DNA of 64,000 bases from JBFIHF01 sp964411125 (GTDB taxonomy: Bacteria; Myxococcota_A; Bradymonadia; Bradymonadales; Bradymonadaceae). The translations under genes and the position numbers were made by a program. Below, piece by piece: positions 17,194 through 25,237 of this stretch (position 1 is the stretch's first letter; each line of letters opens with the position of its first letter). The stretch spans positions 7,707 to 71,706 of the forward strand of contig CAYPJU010000027.1 in assembly GCA_964411125.1 (NCBI GenBank), given 5' to 3'. The notes beneath the pieces were generated by a model that saw only the letters and a program-made list of their open reading frames with translations, had not been told where the DNA came from and ran no database searches.

Positions 17194-18525
17194 TTGAGAA
17201 TTCGAAGCGAGAGGGTCGTGACGCCGACCGGGACCCGCCCCGCGGACGTGGTGGTGGCGAACGGTCGCATCGTCGAGGTCGTCGCGCCTACGGGGGAGGC
17301 GGACGTCGACCTCGGGTCGAACGCTCTCTTGCCGGGATGCGTCGACGTCCACGTCCACGTCAACGAACCGGGCCGAACACACTGGGAGGGGTTCGAGACG
17401 GCGACACGCGCGGCCGCGGCAGGCGGTACGACGACGCTGGTCGACATGCCGCTCAATTCCGTCCCGTCGACGACGACGGTCGAGGCGTTCGAGGCGAAGC
17501 TCGAGGCAGCGGAGGGCAAGCTCACCGTCGACGTCGGGTACTGGGGCGGCGTCGTGCCGAACAACGTCGAGGATCTTCGCGGGCTCTGGGACCGCGGCGT
17601 CCTCGGGTTCAAATGTTTCATGATCGACTCGGGGGTCGACGAGTTCGCCTGGGTGACGGTGGAGGACCTCGACCGTGCCATGCCGGTGCTCGCCGAGCTC
17701 GGTGCGCCCCTCCTCGCGCACGCCGAACTCGCGGAGCCGATTCTGGCGATCGGGGCGGGCGCCGAGGCAAACCCAATGTCCTACGGGTGGTGGCTCGACC
17801 GTCGCCCTCAGTTGGCGGAAGTCCAGGCAATACGCGCCCTGGCGGCACTTTCGGAGCGCCACGGCTGCCGCGCCCACGTCGTTCACCTCGCCGCGCCGGA
17901 GGCGTTCGAGCTGCTCCGTGAGGTGCGGGAGAAGAACCCGAAGTTCACGGTGGAGACGTGCGCTCACTACCTCACGTTCGCCGCCGAGGAGGTTCCCGAC
18001 GGCGCGACGGAGTTCAAGTGTGCCCCACCGATCCGGCAGGGGTCGGTGCGGGAGGAGCTGTGGAGGGCGCTCGGGTCGGGGCTGATCGATTTCGTGACGA
18101 CCGATCATTCGCCGAGCCCGATGGACCTGAAGTCGCCGGACGAAGGCCGCTTCGACGAATCGTGGGGTGGGGTCCCTTCGGTCCAACTGCTGTTGTCCGC
18201 GACCTGGACCGGGGCATCGGCTCGGGGCTTCTCTCTCGACGACGTGGCGCGCTGGGTCGCCGAGCGCCCGGCCCGCTTCGCCGGCCTCGCCGATCGAAAG
18301 GGATGCATCGCGGTCGGATACGACGCCGATATGGTCGCGTTCGACAGCGAAGCGGAGTGGGTGGTGGAGCGCGAAGGGATGTATCACAGGCACCAGTACA
18401 CCCCGTACGAGGGGAGGAAGCTCAGGGGGCGCATCATGCGCACCTGGCTCCGAGGCTCCGAGGTATGGGATGGTGACGGCGGTTTTTCGGCCCCGCGGGG
18501 CGTTTCGATCATGAGGACACGATGA
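17194..18525 (+). CDS. allB: allantoinase
   Basis: 443 residues if started at TTG 17194 (GAGAGA 7-8 bases upstream; family members begin here), or 453 from TTG 17164. A cyclic amidohydrolase that opens allantoin to allantoate. Metal ligands are all visible: VDVHVHVNEPGRTHWEG, carboxylated lysine in GFKCFMID, AHAEL, VVHLAAPE and TTDHSPSP. Cytoplasmic, binuclear metal centre. The sequence around NPMSYGWWLDRRPQ and ETCAHYLTF is typical of AllB, not of dihydropyrimidinase. Its stop overlaps the next start (ATGA), and it lies divergent from xdhA, so it begins the second half of a purine degradation cluster. Confidence 0.92.
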   Translation: MRIRSERVVTPTGTRPADVVVANGRIVEVVAPTGEADVDLGSNALLPGCVDVHVHVNEPGRTHWEGFETATRAAAAGGTTTLVDMPLNSVPSTTTVEAFEAKLEAAEGKLTVDVGYWGGVVPNNVEDLRGLWDRGVLGFKCFMIDSGVDEFAWVTVEDLDRAMPVLAELGAPLLAHAELAEPILAIGAGAEANPMSYGWWLDRRPQLAEVQAIRALAALSERHGCRAHVVHLAAPEAFELLREVREKNPKFTVETCAHYLTFAAEEVPDGATEFKCAPPIRQGSVREELWRALGSGLIDFVTTDHSPSPMDLKSPDEGRFDESWGGVPSVQLLLSATWTGASARGFSLDDVARWVAERPARFAGLADRKGCIAVGYDADMVAFDSEAEWVVEREGMYHRHQYTPYEGRKLRGRIMRTWLRGSEVWDGDGGFSAPRGVSIMRTR

Positions 18526-20003
18526 GCAGTACGACGACCGACATTCCCCTGGAGTGGTTCGACCTCGCTTCCGAGTCGCTGGGGGGCGCGGTTCTGTGGG
18601 CGACGGACGACTTCTTCGCCGAGAAGGAGAACCTGCTGCGCGACACCGAGGCGGTGTGGAAGGAAGACGCCTACACCGACCGCGGGAAGTGGATGGACGG
18701 TTGGGAGTCACGCCGCAAGCGGGTGGAGGGGCACGACTGGTGTCACGTCCGGCTCGGGGTGGCGGGTAGGATCCACCGCATCGTGGTCGACACGGCGTTC
18801 TTCCGGGGGAACTACCCCGAATCGTGTTCGCTCGAGGGCTGCGTCGCCGCGAGCGACGCGAAGCCCGAGGAGCTCGAGCAGGCCGACTGGCACGAGATCG
18901 TGGCGAAATCGAAGCTCGAGGGGGACTCGAAGAACGTCTTCGACGTGGACGATCGCCGGCGCTTCACGCATCTGCGGTTTCACATCTACCCTGACGGCGG
19001 GGTGGCCCGGCTGAGGGTATACGGCGAGCCGATCCCGGACCCGAAGCGAATCGACGCGGAGGGGCGTATCGATCTCGCATCGATGCTCAATGGCGCCTCG
19101 ACGCTTGCGCAGAGCGACATGTTCTTCGGCCGCTCCCAGAACCTCTTGAAGCCGTGGCGCGGGGTGAACATGGGCGACGGCTGGGAGACGAAGCGCCGTC
19201 GCGGACCGGGCCACGACTGGGTGGCGATCCGGCTCGCAGCGGAGGGTACGATCCGTGAGGTCGAGATCGACACGACTCACTTCAAGGGCAACTACCCGGC
19301 TCGTGCCACGGTGGAGACGTTGCTCGAGCGCCCGGTGAATCCACCGGCGCCCTCCCCGGTTCTGGTCGGCGACTACGAGCTGATGGCACACACCCCTCAC
19401 ATCATCGAGGTCGATGGAGAGCCGGCGCGTTACGTCATCTTTCGCATCTACCCCGACGGAGGGGTCTCTCGGTTGCGGCTCCGAGGGCATCTGACGAAGG
19501 CTGGCCGCCGTGCGATCGGGCTTCGCTGGGTGAACTCGCTCCCCGACGACGAGGCCTACGCCGCGATGCTCGCCTGTTGCGGTTCGAAGACCTGGGCCGA
19601 GACGATGGTGGAGTCGCTGCCGTTCGACGACTTCGACCAGATGACCGCGGTCAGTGAGCGCCTGTGGCAGCAACTCGACGACGAGGACTACCTGGAAGCT
19701 TTCGCAGCCCACCCTCGGATCGGAGCGAAGAAATCCGCCGGTTGGTCTGCGAACGAGCAAGCGGGCGTGGCGAGCGCGGAGGAGAGGACGAAGAGCGAGC
19801 TCGCGGAGCTGAACGACGCTTACTACGAGAAGCACGGCTTCATCTTCATCATCTGCGCGACGGGGAAGAGCGCAGAGGAGATGCTGGACGCACTGCGGGA
19901 GCGGTTGGCGAACGATCGCGAGCCGGAGATCGCGACCGCTGCCGCGGAACAGTCGAAGATCACCAGGCTCCGGCTGGCGAAACTACTCGATGGAGAGAGC
20001 TGA
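18522..20003 (+). CDS. allantoicase / OHCU decarboxylase fusion
   Basis: 493 residues. Residues 1-325 are allantoicase, with the two internal repeats of that family visible as HDWCHVRLG/FFRGNYPES and HDWVAIRLA/HFKGNYPAR plus two IYPDGGVxRLR motifs. Residues 335-493 are 2-oxo-4-hydroxy-4-carboxy-5-ureidoimidazoline decarboxylase (UraD type): AHPRIGAK with the catalytic histidine at 397 and SANEQAGV with glutamate 412. The protein would both make S-allantoin from OHCU and split allantoate into ureidoglycolate and urea, two steps on either side of allantoinase. The joint is in frame without any stop or restart. Overlaps allB by four bases and abuts the hydroxyisourate hydrolase gene. A TGACCGCGGTCA palindrome lies in the decarboxylase part. 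Confidence 0.9.
   Translation: MSSTTTDIPLEWFDLASESLGGAVLWATDDFFAEKENLLRDTEAVWKEDAYTDRGKWMDGWESRRKRVEGHDWCHVRLGVAGRIHRIVVDTAFFRGNYPESCSLEGCVAASDAKPEELEQADWHEIVAKSKLEGDSKNVFDVDDRRRFTHLRFHIYPDGGVARLRVYGEPIPDPKRIDAEGRIDLASMLNGASTLAQSDMFFGRSQNLLKPWRGVNMGDGWETKRRRGPGHDWVAIRLAAEGTIREVEIDTTHFKGNYPARATVETLLERPVNPPAPSPVLVGDYELMAHTPHIIEVDGEPARYVIFRIYPDGGVSRLRLRGHLTKAGRRAIGLRWVNSLPDDEAYAAMLACCGSKTWAETMVESLPFDDFDQMTAVSERLWQQLDDEDYLEAFAAHPRIGAKKSAGWSANEQAGVASAEERTKSELAELNDAYYEKHGFIFIICATGKSAEEMLDALRERLANDREPEIATAAAEQSKITRLRLAKLLDGES
19642..19653. repeat. iterated palindrome TGACCGCGGTCA, copy 2
   Basis: Inside the OHCU decarboxylase part of the fusion gene, encoding M-T-A-V-S. Confidence 0.8.
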
Positions 20004-20348
20004 ATGTCCACGATATCGACACACGTACTCGACACGGCCCGCGGCGTCCCCGCCGAGGGGCTCCCGATCGCTCTGGAGGAAGAGACGAGCGAGGGTTGGA
20101 TGAGGATCGGCGGCGGCGTCACGAACGACGACGGCCGCGTGACCGACCTCCTCAACCCCGACCGCGACGGCCTTGCCGAAGGGGTCTATCGGATGACGTT
20201 CGACACCGACGCCTACTTCGAGAAACACGACCTGACGGGGTTCTATCCGGTGGTCCGGATCGTGTTCAACGTGCAGGCCCCCGACGAACATTACCACGTC
20301 CCGCTGCTACTGAGCCCTTACGGCTACTCGACGTACCGGGGGTCGTGA
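20004..20348 (+). CDS. uraH: 5-hydroxyisourate hydrolase (transthyretin-like)
   Basis: 114 residues, start directly abutting the previous stop. MSTISTHVLDTARGVPAEGL holds the family's first active-site histidine; the C-terminus ends YSTYRGS, the signature tetrapeptide YRGS of hydroxyisourate hydrolases as opposed to true transthyretins. It converts 5-hydroxyisourate, the product of urate oxidation, to OHCU, the substrate of the decarboxylase fused in the gene just before. Cytoplasmic homotetramer in known members. No signal peptide. Confidence 0.93.
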   Translation: MSTISTHVLDTARGVPAEGLPIALEEETSEGWMRIGGGVTNDDGRVTDLLNPDRDGLAEGVYRMTFDTDAYFEKHDLTGFYPVVRIVFNVQAPDEHYHVPLLLSPYGYSTYRGS

Positions 20349-20349
20349 C

Positions 20350-21519
20350 ATGGGGATCGAGGAACGTCTCGACCAGGCGATCGACGATGCGTTCGGCGAC
20401 CAGGTGACCGCGGTCAGTGAGCTGGTCGAAATCCCGAGCCACACCTACGCGACCGAAGACGTCGAGGAGGCTGCATCGCGGCTCGACGGCATGGCGGAGG
20501 CGCTCGGCCTCACGGTCGCGACACACGAGGCGACCGACCCGCGCTTTGCGCAACACCGTGTCTATTCGACCCCCGCCGCCGTAGGATCGTCAGGGGCGAT
20601 CGCGCTCGTGGGGCACATCGACACAGTCTTCCCGCGGTCCTCGGGTTTCCTCGAGTTCTCACGCGACGACGAACGCGCGTACGGCCCCGGCGTGGTCGAC
20701 ATGAAGTCGGGGCTGATGACGATCTTGTACGCACTGCGCGCGCTGAAACGGTGCGACGTCTGGGACGATCTTGCGGTCCACTTCGTCTGCGTATCGGACG
20801 AAGAGGTCGGCTCTCCCTCGAGCCGCGACCTCTACGCGCAGATCGCAGGAGGGCTGGGGGAAGCGCTGGTGTTCGAGCATGCCCGGGCGGAAGACCGCAC
20901 CATCACGAGCCGAAAGGGGGGCGGGTCGTTCGAACTCACCGCCAGAGGACGGGCGGCGCACGCGGGGAACGCACACGCCGAAGGGGTGAACGCCATCCTG
21001 GCACTGAGCCTCCTCGTCCCGCGCATCGAGGCGCTCACCGACTACGATCGAGGCATCACGCTGAACGTCGGGCTGTTTCGGGGCGGAACGGCCAAGAACA
21101 CGATCCCCGCCGAAGCGCACTGCATCATCGACGTGCGGGTCGTCACGACGGAGGACGCCGAGGAGGTTTCTCAGCGGATCCGCGACATCGTCTCAGCCGC
21201 AGAAGGGGTTCCCGCGGGGGCGACGTTCGAGCTGACGGGGGGGATCACCCGTCCCCCGATGGAGCGGACCGATGCGAACGAAGCGCTGCGGGAGCGGTAC
21301 GAGCGCGCCTCCACCGCGGTCGGTCTGGGTAGCGGCCCCGCACCGCGGCAGGGAGGTTTCTCCGACGCGAATCTGCTGGCGGCGCACGGGGTGCCTGTGA
21401 TCGACGGGCTGGGGCCGTCGGGGGGAGGCGCTCACTCGCACGACGAGTGGTGCGACCTCGAGAGCATGCGCAAGCGCACGAAAGCGCTGGCACGGTATCT
21501 CGCGACGCGCTGCGGGTAG
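20350..21519 (+). CDS. M20 family metallohydrolase (CPG2/ArgE-like)
   Basis: 389 residues, one base after the uraH stop. Zinc ligands and base of M20 enzymes are present: ALVGHIDTVFP, GPGVVDMKSG, SDEEVGSPSS, FEHARAEDRT and GGAHSHDEW. A dimerisation domain sits at about 180-290. Family members remove N-acyl or C-terminal glutamyl groups, or act on ureido compounds. Context is divided: it closes the allantoin operon, where a ureidoglycolate or carbamoyl amidohydrolase would fit, and it stands just ahead of argC-argB, where an acetylornithine deacetylase (ArgE) would fit. Sequence alone does not settle this. A TGACCGCGGTCA palindrome lies near its start. Confidence 0.85.
   Translation: MGIEERLDQAIDDAFGDQVTAVSELVEIPSHTYATEDVEEAASRLDGMAEALGLTVATHEATDPRFAQHRVYSTPAAVGSSGAIALVGHIDTVFPRSSGFLEFSRDDERAYGPGVVDMKSGLMTILYALRALKRCDVWDDLAVHFVCVSDEEVGSPSSRDLYAQIAGGLGEALVFEHARAEDRTITSRKGGGSFELTARGRAAHAGNAHAEGVNAILALSLLVPRIEALTDYDRGITLNVGLFRGGTAKNTIPAEAHCIIDVRVVTTEDAEEVSQRIRDIVSAAEGVPAGATFELTGGITRPPMERTDANEALRERYERASTAVGLGSGPAPRQGGFSDANLLAAHGVPVIDGLGPSGGGAHSHDEWCDLESMRKRTKALARYLATRCG
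20405..20416. repeat. iterated palindrome TGACCGCGGTCA, copy 3
   Basis: Near the start of the M20 gene, encoding V-T-A-V-S. Confidence 0.8.
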
Positions 21520-21616
21520 ATCCGGTTCGACCGAGGCGAAGCATCCGACGAACTCCCGAGCAGAATGCGGCTGGAAGGCGCGGCGGGGAGCACGTATTCT
21601 CACGGCGACCAGAGAC

Positions 21617-22678
21617 ATGGAGCGCGAAGTGAAGAAGGCGGCGATCATCGGTGGGACGGGATACGGCGGTGCGGAACTCTGTCGTCAGTTGTTGCAGCAC
21701 CCCGAGGTCGAGCTGGCCCGGGTCTGCGCGATCGACAACGTCGGGAAGAATCTCGGTGAGGTTCACTACAACCTGTACGGCCGCACGGACCTGGTGTTCG
21801 AGGAGCTGCCGCCGGAGGAGGCTGCAGACGGGATGGACGTCGTGATCCTGGGGCTTCCGCACACGGTGTCGTCGAGCATCGCACCGAAGCTGGTGGACCT
21901 CGACGTGAAGGTGGTCGATCTCTCGGGGGATTTTCGGCTGCGGGACCTCGAGACTTACGAGAAGTACTACAAGACCAAGCACCCTCGACCCGATCTGCTC
22001 GGCTCGTTCGTGTACGGGATGCCGGAGCTCAACCGCGAAGCGATCCGCGAGGCGCGTCACGTGGCGAGCCCGGGGTGTTTCGCGACGACGATCGCGCTCG
22101 GCCTGCTGCCGTTCGCGCAGAACGGTCTGCTCGGTCAACGGGTTCGCACCGTGGCGGCGACGGGCTCTTCGGGGAGCGGCGCGTACGCGAGCGCGGGGAC
22201 GCACCATCCCGTGCGAGCGGGGAATCTCAAGATCTACAAAGCCCTCGATCATCAGCACCGCCCCGAGATCGAGCAGACGCTGCGAGGCGCTGGCGCAGGG
22301 GACGACTTCCATCTGGACTTCGTCCCGGTCTCGGCGCCGCTGGTACGCGGTATCCTGGCGAACAGTATCTTCGACGTCCCGGCCGACCTCGACGCGAAGG
22401 ACGTTCGCGCGCTCTACCAGAAGACGTTCGAGGGGAGTCCGTTCATCAAGATCGTCGAGGGACGATATCCGGAGGTCGTCGCGATCGCCGGTACGAACTA
22501 CGTGGAGGTCGGCTTCGAGCTCGGCGCGGTCGTCGACGGACGCCGTTCGGTCGTGGCCGTGAGCGCGCTCGACAACCTGGTGAAGGGGGGTGCGGGTCAG
22601 GCGATCCAGAGCATGAACTTGATGCTCGGGCTCGACGAAGACGCAGGGTTCACCGACTACATGGGGATCTGGCCATGA
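21617..22678 (+). CDS. argC: N-acetyl-gamma-glutamyl-phosphate reductase
   Basis: 353 residues from ATG 21617. The NADP-binding N-terminus is KKAAIIGGTGYGGAELCRQL, the catalytic cysteine lies in ASPGCFATTIALGLLPF, and the substrate region SGSGAYASAGTHHPVRAGNL follows. It reduces N-acetylglutamyl phosphate to the semialdehyde in arginine synthesis. LysY of the lysine aminoadipate route is a close homologue and cannot be excluded, but no lysW-like carrier gene is adjacent. Overlaps argB by four bases (ATGA), so the two consecutive pathway enzymes are translationally coupled. Confidence 0.9.
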   Translation: MEREVKKAAIIGGTGYGGAELCRQLLQHPEVELARVCAIDNVGKNLGEVHYNLYGRTDLVFEELPPEEAADGMDVVILGLPHTVSSSIAPKLVDLDVKVVDLSGDFRLRDLETYEKYYKTKHPRPDLLGSFVYGMPELNREAIREARHVASPGCFATTIALGLLPFAQNGLLGQRVRTVAATGSSGSGAYASAGTHHPVRAGNLKIYKALDHQHRPEIEQTLRGAGAGDDFHLDFVPVSAPLVRGILANSIFDVPADLDAKDVRALYQKTFEGSPFIKIVEGRYPEVVAIAGTNYVEVGFELGAVVDGRRSVVAVSALDNLVKGGAGQAIQSMNLMLGLDEDAGFTDYMGIWP

Positions 22679-23493
22679 CGAGACCGATCGTCGTGAAGGT
22701 CGGCGGCGAGCTGGCCGCCGATGCCGAGCAGTTGCGCGCGATCGGCGGTGACCTCGCCGCGATGGACTGCGGGCGGGTCGTGGTCCACGGCGGCGGGCCG
22801 CAGGCGACGGAGCTTTCGAAGAAGCTCGGCATCGAGCGCCGGATCGTGGGGGGCCGCCGGATCACCGACCAGGCGACGCTCGACGTGATGAAGATGATCC
22901 TCGGGGGACGGTTGAACGTCGATCTGACGGCGGGGCTCGGTGCGATGGGCTTGCGAACGATCGGTCTGAGCGGCGTCTCGGCCCACCTGGTTCGGGCGGT
23001 GAAGCGCCCGCCCCGAGTGGTCTCGGGGGGCGGAGAAGAGCCGATCGACTTCGGTCTCGTCGGCGACATCGTCTCGATCAACGGCGGGCTTCTTCGGATG
23101 CTGCTTGCGGAAGGCTACATGCCGGTGATGAACAGTCTCGGGGTGGACGAGGAAGGTGCGGTCTACAACATCAACGCCGACATCGCCGCCACCAGGGTCG
23201 CCGCAGAGCTCGAGGCTGCGCATCTCTTCCTGGTGACCGGGAGCGTCCCTGGCGTCCTTCGCGACAAGGACGATCCGTCGACCCGCATTCCGACGATGAC
23301 GGAGTCGCAGGCCCGTTCCGGGATCGCCGATGGGACGGTCCAGGGGGGGATGATCCCGAAGATCGAGGAGTCGCTGTCGGTGCTCGCGTCGGGGGTCGGC
23401 GCCATCCACATTCTCGGCAGCGTCGCAAGCGGCGACCTCGCCCGCGCCGTCGCGGAACCCGGTTCGGTGGGCACGGCGCTCGTCGCCGATTGA
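22675..23493 (+). CDS. argB: acetylglutamate kinase
   Basis: 272 residues of the amino-acid kinase family. MTRPIVVKVGGELAADAEQL gives the phosphate-binding lysine and glycines; VVVHGGGPQATELSKKLG binds acetylglutamate; VYNINADIAATRVAAELEA and QGGMIPKIEE are nucleotide-site motifs. It phosphorylates N-acetylglutamate, the step before ArgC. The N-terminal helix found in hexameric, arginine-inhibited kinases is missing, which suggests the dimeric, less feedback-sensitive type (inference). Followed after 16 bases by the GHKL ATPase gene, likely on the same transcript. Confidence 0.9.
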   Translation: MTRPIVVKVGGELAADAEQLRAIGGDLAAMDCGRVVVHGGGPQATELSKKLGIERRIVGGRRITDQATLDVMKMILGGRLNVDLTAGLGAMGLRTIGLSGVSAHLVRAVKRPPRVVSGGGEEPIDFGLVGDIVSINGGLLRMLLAEGYMPVMNSLGVDEEGAVYNINADIAATRVAAELEAAHLFLVTGSVPGVLRDKDDPSTRIPTMTESQARSGIADGTVQGGMIPKIEESLSVLASGVGAIHILGSVASGDLARAVAEPGSVGTALVAD

Positions 23494-23509
23494 CGCCCTC
23501 GGAGGCACT

Positions 23510-25237
23510 TTGAGCACAGCCCTCCTCAACAACCTCGTCACCCAGTTCGCGTCGGCGTACGACTGCTTTCGCGAGCTCGTGCAGAACTCTCTCGATGCGG
23601 GGAGCAATCGCATCGACGTGTGGACGGAGTTCGAGCCCTCCGCCGACCACGAGGGGACCATCCGACTCGTCGTCGAGGACATGGGCGAGGGGATGGACGA
23701 GGCGATCATCGACAACGAGCTGACGCGGCTCTTCGCGAGTTCGAAAGACAAGGACCTCACCAAGATCGGGAAGTTCGGGATCGGCTTCGTCTCGGTCTTC
23801 GCGCTCGAACCCGAGGGGGTGTTGCTGCACACCGGCCGAGCCGGTGAGTACTGGGAGGTGTTGTTTCACGCCGATCGCAGCTTCACGAAGACGAAGGTGG
23901 ACACCCCGATGGAAGGTACGACGGTCACGCTCTTTCTGAGCGGGGATTATCTGACGTACCAGAAGGTGTCGGCGAACGTGCTGGCGTCGCTGAAGAAGTG
24001 GTGCCGGCACGCGAGGGCGGAGATTACGTTCGAGGATCGCAGCCCTCCCCCCGGGGAGCCGGAGGAGCTGGTCGACATCGTCGAGCCGTTCCAATTGGAC
24101 GCGGAGTGTGTCGTGGAGAGCGACCTTCCGGAGGGGAGATACCTGCTCGGGTACCACGGAGACCCGACGTTCCAGTTCTTCAACCGGGGGCTCACGCTGG
24201 CCGACGTTCAGGACGGGATGATGCTGTGGGGAGCTCGCGACGCGCCTCGGCTGCAGCACGTCGCGGTGAAGGTCGACTCGCCGTATCTCGAACACACGCT
24301 GAGCCGTGACACCATCATGCGGGACGGGAACTGGGAGCGAGTCCGGACGACGGTGGTGGAGCTCTCCCACGACACGCTTCCCTGGGAGCTCATCCGGCAG
24401 ATCGAAGCGCTGGTCGCAGAACCGAACTGGGACCTCGCGACGATGCACCGCTACGCATCGTTGACCCGGTTCATGTTGGCCGAGCCGGACTACGTCATTC
24501 ACCGGGCGCTCGATCGGCGCATCTTCCGCGACGTCAGCGGTGCGCGCTGGACGACGAACGAGCTGTGGGAGGCGTATCGACAGGACGGGCGGCTGCTCCT
24601 GTCGGAGGGCCCCTCGGAGCTGACGCGCCGATTGAGCACGCTCGGGATCCCTGTAATCCTGGGTTTCTGGGTCCGCAAAGACGCATCGGCGCTGCTTCGC
24701 TCTCACACGACCCACCCGCTGGTGACAGTACCGTCTCTACTCGCCCGCTGCGTGGCGACGTGCACCCGGCAGACCTTCTGGGGGACGGTGAAACGCTTCT
24801 TCGGAGTGAGCCTGCAGGGGGAGGTGGAGACGGGGCTCGCCGACCCCCAACTGGTGTACCTGCCCGTCGCGATAGACGACGAGCCGCCGGCCGACGTCGC
24901 GCGCCTGGTCGCGGACGCGGCGTCGCTGCTGGAGCACATCGGGGCCGGTTACGGGGCGGTGGGTACGTTCACGCCGGCTTCGACCGCGCGCGAGGTGCCG
25001 TTCTTCGTGACGGGTCGCGAATTCTCCGACCTGATGGCTCGGCCGCCGATGGGCTTCGAGGGGAGGAGCCACGCGGCGGTGAACCGCTACCACCCTCACT
25101 TTCGCCAACTGCTCTCCCGCTATGAGAAGGACCGCCGAATGGCGGCATATTGCCTGGCGAAGTCGCTGTTGCTGAGCGAGGACCGAATGCTCGGATCCGA
25201 CGGGGATCTGATGCGCGCCGCGCTGGAGTTGTCCTGA
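23510..25237 (+). CDS. GHKL (Hsp90-like) ATPase, protein A of a paired system
   Basis: 575 residues from TTG 23510, set by a GGAGG at 23501-23505. Residues 1-190 form a complete GHKL ATP-binding fold: N-box with Glu22, Asn26 and Asp29 (FRELVQNSLDAG), G1 box DMGEGM at 57-62, G2 box GKFGIGF at 87-93. A middle part contains VDSPYLEHTLSRDTIMRDGN, reminiscent of the Hsp90 middle domain. The C-terminal 60 residues (AAVNRYHPHFRQLL ... YCLAKSLLLSEDRML) are helical. It is not HtpG, MutL or a histidine kinase by layout. No signal peptide. Overlaps the next gene, which carries a degenerate version of the same fold. Function unknown. Confidence 0.75.
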   Translation: MSTALLNNLVTQFASAYDCFRELVQNSLDAGSNRIDVWTEFEPSADHEGTIRLVVEDMGEGMDEAIIDNELTRLFASSKDKDLTKIGKFGIGFVSVFALEPEGVLLHTGRAGEYWEVLFHADRSFTKTKVDTPMEGTTVTLFLSGDYLTYQKVSANVLASLKKWCRHARAEITFEDRSPPPGEPEELVDIVEPFQLDAECVVESDLPEGRYLLGYHGDPTFQFFNRGLTLADVQDGMMLWGARDAPRLQHVAVKVDSPYLEHTLSRDTIMRDGNWERVRTTVVELSHDTLPWELIRQIEALVAEPNWDLATMHRYASLTRFMLAEPDYVIHRALDRRIFRDVSGARWTTNELWEAYRQDGRLLLSEGPSELTRRLSTLGIPVILGFWVRKDASALLRSHTTHPLVTVPSLLARCVATCTRQTFWGTVKRFFGVSLQGEVETGLADPQLVYLPVAIDDEPPADVARLVADAASLLEHIGAGYGAVGTFTPASTAREVPFFVTGREFSDLMARPPMGFEGRSHAAVNRYHPHFRQLLSRYEKDRRMAAYCLAKSLLLSEDRMLGSDGDLMRAALELS

